The notes beneath the pieces are model-generated. The model saw only the letters and a program-made list of their open reading frames with translations. It did no database searches and was not told the DNA's origin. Below, in pieces: positions 61,609 through 64,000 of a stretch of DNA of 64,000 nucleotides. Source of the DNA: Sutcliffiella horikoshii (GTDB lineage: Bacteria; Bacillota; Bacilli; Bacillales; Bacillaceae_I); NCBI RefSeq assembly GCF_021991925.1, contig NZ_RXZI01000006.1, positions 124,001 to 188,000 on the forward strand, given 5' to 3'. The stretch's first letter is position 1. Each line of letters starts with the position of its first letter. Both the position numbers and the translations under genes were made by a program.

Positions 61609-62751
61609 GTGAAGAACTATACATTGATCGCAACAGCAGCAATGGGTCTAGAATCCCTTGTGGCAAAGGAAGTAAGAGATCTAGGGTATGAATGTACAGT
61701 GGATAATGGAAAGGTTATCTTCAAGGGGGATGCCATGGCAATTTGTCGAGCAAACCTTTGGTTACGTACAGCAGACCGTATCAAGGTAGTGGTTGGAGAG
61801 TTTAAAGCTACGTCTTTTGAGGAGCTTTTTGAGAAGACCAAGGCTTTGCCTTGGGGAGACTATCTTCCGGAAGATGCGGAATTCCCGGTTATTGGGAAGT
61901 CGGTAAAATCCAAACTTTTCAGCGTGCCGGATTGCCAAGCAATCGTGAAAAAAGCAGTAGTGGAAAAAATGAAGGCTCATTACAATATCCAGTCCGCCTG
62001 GTTGGATGAAAAAGGAGCCGTTTATAAAATTGAAGTGGCTCTGTTGAAAGATACTGCTCAAATAACCATTGACGCTTCAGGTATTGGCTTGCATAAACGT
62101 GGCTATCGAGCTGACCAAGGGGAGGCTCCCCTAAAGGAAACACTTGCAGCGGCCCTCGTTATGTTGACTAACTGGTATCCTGATAAACCGTTTGTTGATC
62201 CATTTTGTGGGTCCGGTACTATCCCGATCGAAGCGGCATTAATTGGACAAAACATTGCGCCTGGCTTTAATCGTGACTTTGTTTCTGAAGATTGGCATTG
62301 GGTAGGGGAAGATTTATGGAATACCGCACGTGAAGAAATGGAAGATAAGGCTAATTATGATCAGCCCCTTGATATAGCTGGTTTTGATATTGATCACCGT
62401 ATGATTACGATTGCAAAGGAGAATGCATTCGAAGCTGGGCTAGGTGAACTGATTGACTTTAAACAGATGCAAGTCAGTGATTTTACTACCAGAAAAGAAT
62501 ATGGAGTCATTATTGGAAACCCACCATATGGCGAACGTCTCGGAGATCGACCGGAAGTAGAAAAGATGTACCGAGAGATGGGGAAGGCATTCTCTGATTT
62601 GGATACATGGTCTGTCTATATGCTGACCTCACATGAAGGATTTGAAAGTTTCTATGGGAAGAAAGCAACCAAGAAACGGAAACTATTTAATGGTTTTATT
62701 AAAACCGATTTCTATCAATACTGGGGGAAACGTCCACCTAGAAAAGGATAG
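61609..62751 (+). CDS. rlmL: THUMP-domain class I rRNA methyltransferase (YpsC, RlmL type)
   Basis: The 380-residue protein is the YpsC type, related to the N-terminal half of E. coli RlmL, which makes m2G2445 in 23S rRNA. An N-terminal THUMP domain (about 50-160) is followed by the SAM domain, with FVDPFCGSGTIPIEAALI and the catalytic NPPYGERL. There is no fused RlmK half. It starts at GTG 61609 after AGGGTGAATCT. B. subtilis calls it ypsC and has it next to rnpB. Confidence 0.9.
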   Translation: MKNYTLIATAAMGLESLVAKEVRDLGYECTVDNGKVIFKGDAMAICRANLWLRTADRIKVVVGEFKATSFEELFEKTKALPWGDYLPEDAEFPVIGKSVKSKLFSVPDCQAIVKKAVVEKMKAHYNIQSAWLDEKGAVYKIEVALLKDTAQITIDASGIGLHKRGYRADQGEAPLKETLAAALVMLTNWYPDKPFVDPFCGSGTIPIEAALIGQNIAPGFNRDFVSEDWHWVGEDLWNTAREEMEDKANYDQPLDIAGFDIDHRMITIAKENAFEAGLGELIDFKQMQVSDFTTRKEYGVIIGNPPYGERLGDRPEVEKMYREMGKAFSDLDTWSVYMLTSHEGFESFYGKKATKKRKLFNGFIKTDFYQYWGKRPPRKG

Positions 62752-62782
62752 GGTACGTTTAACCTTTTGAGCAGAGGGAATT

Positions 62783-62808
62783 ACTCCTAAAAAGGAGTGA
62801 TGGTGATG
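62783..62808 (+). promoter_or_regulatory. Hairpin over the ribosome site of the next small gene
   Basis: ACTCCT at 62783-62788 pairs with AGGAGT at 62793-62798 around AAAA, so the whole AGGAG of the ribosome site is in the stem. Translation may be conditional. Confidence 0.5.
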
Positions 62809-63009
62809 AAAGACCATAATAAAGATAAAGCATTACTAGAGCGAAATGAAAAAGAGAAGGCTTTCAAAGAGAACGAAAAAAAACAGAAGAACCGTGATCA
62901 ACTCGTCATGCCAATAGATGAACTTCCACTTGAAGAAATTAAATACGAAAAAGAGGAAGAACGTGACAAAAAGGGTTCCAAAGATCGATCATCGAGTAAA
63001 GAAAATTAA
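62806..63009 (+). CDS. Unknown small highly charged protein
   Basis: I do not recognise this 67-residue product. It starts MKDHNKDKALLERNEKEKAF and ends GSKDRSSSKEN; almost half of the residues are K, E, D or R. It may be a single helix followed by a disordered tail. The frame opens three codons upstream, but the ATG at 62806 has AAAGGAGTG about 8 bases before it. It follows the rRNA methyltransferase gene by 54 bases. Confidence 0.6.
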   Translation: MKDHNKDKALLERNEKEKAFKENEKKQKNRDQLVMPIDELPLEEIKYEKEEERDKKGSKDRSSSKEN

Positions 63010-63102
63010 ACAAACTATCTAAAAAACTTAAACACCCCCGATGAATATTTTTAAACAAATGGGCATAGAATACTTCTATCAATACTGTTTGGAGGGGTTT
63101 CT

Positions 63103-63297
63103 ATGCCTTTGCATGTGAATGATTTTATGAGAATCTCCAAAGCATTGGAAAGTAGCTATCAGCGACTTGCAAGTGAAAATCTACTAGATAATCATGAATG
63201 TGTGGAACGAATGAATGCTGCACGTGATGAATATACAAAAGCAATGCTGTACGCCACTCTGCTTGATGATGAGATAATCCATATCACGAAGAATTAA
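63103..63297 (+). CDS. Unknown small helical protein
   Basis: The 64-residue product begins MPLHVNDFMRISKALESSYQRLA and ends DDEIIHITKN. It looks like a two-helix soluble protein without known motif. TTTGGAGGGG lies 6 bases before the ATG, and a strong terminator follows the stop directly, so I take it as a real gene. I cannot name a homologue with confidence; small genes occur at this place before ypvA in B. subtilis. Confidence 0.6.
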   Translation: MPLHVNDFMRISKALESSYQRLASENLLDNHECVERMNAARDEYTKAMLYATLLDDEIIHITKN

Positions 63298-63300
63298 GTG

Positions 63301-63327
63301 AAAAAACCTCCTTCTTGGAGGTTTTTT
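63301..63327. terminator. Terminator hairpin, left copy
   Basis: AAAAAACCTCC pairs with GGAGGTTTTTT over TTCTT. With two further bases (TG) it recurs at 63537-63565 with one change. Confidence 0.85.
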
Positions 63328-63328
63328 C

Positions 63329-63538
63329 ATTGTGTAGACAAAGTCCAAAAATGATAAAAATCTCTAGTTGATTGCAGTGGAAGGAGCGGAGACTCCTGCG
63401 GGAGGAAGGGACATGGAAGACCCCGCAGGGCGTAGCCCGAGGAGGCTTCCGGACCGCCCGCGGAAAGCGAAGCTCCTGCAACGAAGATCAACTCTTCCAA
63501 CAGATAACCTTACTAATTTATTGTTTGTCAACAGTCTG
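63329..63538. repeat. Palindromic element, copy 5 (before ypvA)
   Basis: The core runs from GTTGAT at 63367 to ATCAAC at 63492 and carries GGGAGGAAGGGACATGGAAG, CCCCGCAGGGCGTAGCCC, GAGGAGGCTTCCGGACCGCC and GCGGAAAGCGAAGC. Outside lie GTAGACAAA at 63334-63342 and TTTGTCAAC at 63524-63532, the outer ends also seen at 52.1 kb. The element lies exactly between two copies of one terminator. Confidence 0.85.
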
Positions 63539-63565
63539 AAAAAACCTCCCTCTTGGAGGTTTTTT
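63539..63565. terminator. Terminator hairpin, right copy
   Basis: AAAAAACCTCC pairs with GGAGGTTTTTT over CTCTT; only the first loop base differs from the left copy. Confidence 0.85.
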
Positions 63566-63630
63566 ATTTGGAGTGAATAGGTATGTAAAGACCTTGGAGG
63601 AGAAGTGGGAAAGGATAAAGAAGTATTCTT

Positions 63631-63740
63631 GTAGCGGATGAAGACCTCAATGAAGCGTGAATCCGTCGGGAGGAGTCTTCACGTAGCGAATGAAGACATC
63701 AGTGAAGCAAGAATCGAGATAAAGAAGTTTTCATGAAGCT
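63631..63740. repeat. 52-bp array with alternating GAAGAC and GTCTTC
   Basis: GTAGCG(G/A)ATGAAGAC begins at 63631 and 63683, 52 bases apart. The inverted word GTCTTC starts at 63675, and its counterpart GTTTTC at 63727, again 52 bases on. Two units are visible. The layout, direct and inverted words alternating in 52-bp units, is that of the array at 23.9 kb with a different word. Confidence 0.65.
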
Positions 63741-63770
63741 TCACCGATCAATTAAAGCCTTATATTCACC

Positions 63771-63800
63771 TTGACAAACATACATAAAATGTTAGATAAT
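63771..63800 (+). promoter_or_regulatory. ypvA promoter
   Basis: A perfect TTGACA at 63771-63776, 18 bases, then GATAAT at 63795-63800. Confidence 0.65.
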
Positions 63801-63834
63801 GACTAGATGCAAACTTTTCTCGGAGGTACATAGA

Positions 63835-64000
63835 ATGAACAATCGTCTGCCATTTACAATGAACAAAGGGGATTCTTTTTTTGATAGACTGAACGAATGG
63901 ATTGGGGATGTATTTTACGACATCCTGCCTGAAGCTGGTTTTGAATTGCGTGATGAACAGATTTTTATGGCGTTCCAACTGGAGAGAGCGTTTAAAGAGA
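63835..64000 (+). CDS. ypvA: DinG-family helicase YpvA, N-terminal part
   Basis: The window ends 55 codons into this gene. The visible part (MNNRLPFTMNKGDSFFDRLNEWIGDVFYDILPE, then FELRDEQIFMAFQLERAFKE) matches the start of YpvA of B. subtilis, a DinG/XPD-type DNA helicase without the exonuclease domain. The Walker A motif would follow just beyond the end. CGGAGGT precedes the ATG. It matters here because the DinG protein at 33.6 kb seems to have lost its helicase function. Confidence 0.85.
   Translation, partial: MNNRLPFTMNKGDSFFDRLNEWIGDVFYDILPEAGFELRDEQIFMAFQLERAFKE

Overview
The window is chromosomal DNA of an endospore-forming member of the Bacillaceae. Gene content and order follow the menG-hepT-ndk-cheR-aro/trp to ypvA segment of Bacillus subtilis almost gene by gene. 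Spore genes (cotD, yppG, sspM, ypjB), bacillithiol genes (bshA, bshB1), a TRAP-type trp leader and a type B RNase P RNA support this. The species cannot be fixed from the sequence; a Bacillus cohnii/Sutcliffiella-like organism is only a guess.

Layout. 1-2.9 kb: end of menG, hepT, ndk, cheR. 3.1-15.5 kb: the aromatic supraoperon aroC-aroB-aroH-trpEDCFBA-hisC-tyrA-aroA, with an attenuator of 11 (G/U)AG triplets before trpE. 15.9-23.9 kb: an odd amidohydrolase-like protein, ypiA, ypiB, ypiF, the menaquinol:cytochrome c reductase operon qcrABC, ypjA, ypjB and a zinc peptidase. 24.3-31 kb: ypjC (minus strand), then ypjD-dapB-mgsA-bshB1-bshA-cca-birA. 31.4-40.7 kb: panBCD, a DinG protein whose helicase motifs are ruined, a metal-less ComEC-like protein, ypmA, ypmB, aspB, asnS. 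41.2-46.7 kb: dnaD-nth-ypoC converging on recU-ponA. 46.8-55.5 kb: the ypp cluster with sspM, small unknown genes, a GNAT enzyme, an Hsp20 protein and a truncated MprF-like protein. 55.6-64 kb: mrfA-mrfB, cotD, ypsA, gpsB, rnpB, an rRNA methyltransferase and the start of ypvA.

The genes are mainly housekeeping: amino acid, cofactor and thiol synthesis, respiration, cell wall (ponA, gpsB, ypiB) and DNA repair (recU, nth, mrfAB, dinG, ypvA). The unusual material lies between genes. First, six intergenic arrays repeat a short word at a helix-like spacing: four at 20-21 bp (two turns) and two at exactly 52 bp (five turns). The word differs at each place. Second, at least five copies of a GC-rich, roughly 130-bp palindromic element occur. 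At three of them (43.2, 52.1 and 63.4 kb) the element lies between two copies of a terminator-like hairpin. The hairpin sequence differs from locus to locus but is the same on both sides of one element. These two patterns are the best candidates for something undescribed. Three proteins look like enzymes that have lost catalytic residues, and one MprF-like protein has lost half of its synthase domain.
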